Source: Fimbriimonadaceae bacterium (GTDB taxonomy: Bacteria; Armatimonadota; Fimbriimonadia; Fimbriimonadales; Fimbriimonadaceae). Taken from it: a DNA stretch of 5,255 nt. Below, piece after piece: positions 5,230 to 5,255 of this stretch. The notes below the pieces were generated by a model that was given only the letters and a program-made list of their open reading frames with translations, searched no databases and was not told the origin of the DNA. The position numbers and the translations under genes are program-made. Each line of letters opens with the position of its first letter. Positions within the stretch are counted from its first letter, which is position 1. The DNA is taken from NCBI GenBank assembly GCA_947447315.1, contig CANFJD010000199.1, positions 1 to 5,255 of the forward strand. Reading direction: 5' to 3'.

Positions 5230-5255
5230 ATGTATATTGCCTTGTCTCCCGGCGC
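5230..5255 (+). CDS. Start of a further gene, possibly a sugar phosphate isomerase/epimerase (partial)
   Basis: An ATG at 5230 opens a frame reading M-Y-I-A-L-S-P-G-A up to the window edge. An in-frame TAA at 5215-5217 shows it cannot start much earlier. It begins 35 bases after the amidohydrolase stop, with no terminator between, so it may be the next gene of the operon. The opening 'ALSPGA' is reminiscent of some xylose-isomerase-like TIM-barrel proteins, but eight or nine residues cannot prove it. No clear Shine-Dalgarno site is seen. Confidence 0.35.

Noticed and set aside
1..5255. CRISPR array, tRNA or rRNA gene, insertion sequence or transposase
   Set aside because: I saw no regularly spaced repeats, no tRNA cloverleaf pattern, no terminal inverted repeats with target duplication and no transposase-like protein.

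Overview
This is bacterial DNA, by eye about 55-60% G+C, with densely packed genes, Shine-Dalgarno sites and some TTG starts. The phylum cannot be fixed from the sequence alone. The permease style, gene mix and codon use would fit an Armatimonadota-type bacterium (Fimbriimonas-like), but that is only an impression.

Layout. On the left, reading leftward, is an ABC-2 type exporter operon: an ATPase (320-1288, TTG start) coupled by a one-base stop/start overlap to its permease, which runs off the window at base 1. A 330-base divergent intergenic region (1289-1618) follows. It holds a leftward promoter with a perfect TATAAT, several inverted repeats that could be operators, and a good rightward promoter (TTAACA-N16-TATACT). 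Just after the rightward promoter comes a roughly 105-base structured leader ending in a convincing intrinsic terminator (stem 1531-1540/1558-1567, then six T).

Rightward from 1619 are tightly packed genes, almost certainly one operon. They are a shortened aldo/keto-reductase-like protein that appears to have lost most catalytic residues (1619-2275), an 81-residue three-helix membrane protein of unknown function (2272-2517), a FAD-dependent amine-oxidase-family protein (2514-3761), a YtcJ/NfdA-type metal-dependent amidohydrolase (3737-5194), and the first codons of another gene (5230 onward). The gene junctions are 4-, 4- and 25-base overlaps and then a 35-base gap, so translational coupling is likely.

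How the genes may work together. A flavin amine oxidase next to an amidohydrolase suggests turnover of an amine or N-substituted amide compound, but no substrate can be read from the sequence. The features most worth a second look are the leader/terminator, whose arms have competing partners and could form an attenuator or an independent small RNA, and the apparently non-catalytic aldo/keto reductase that opens the operon.
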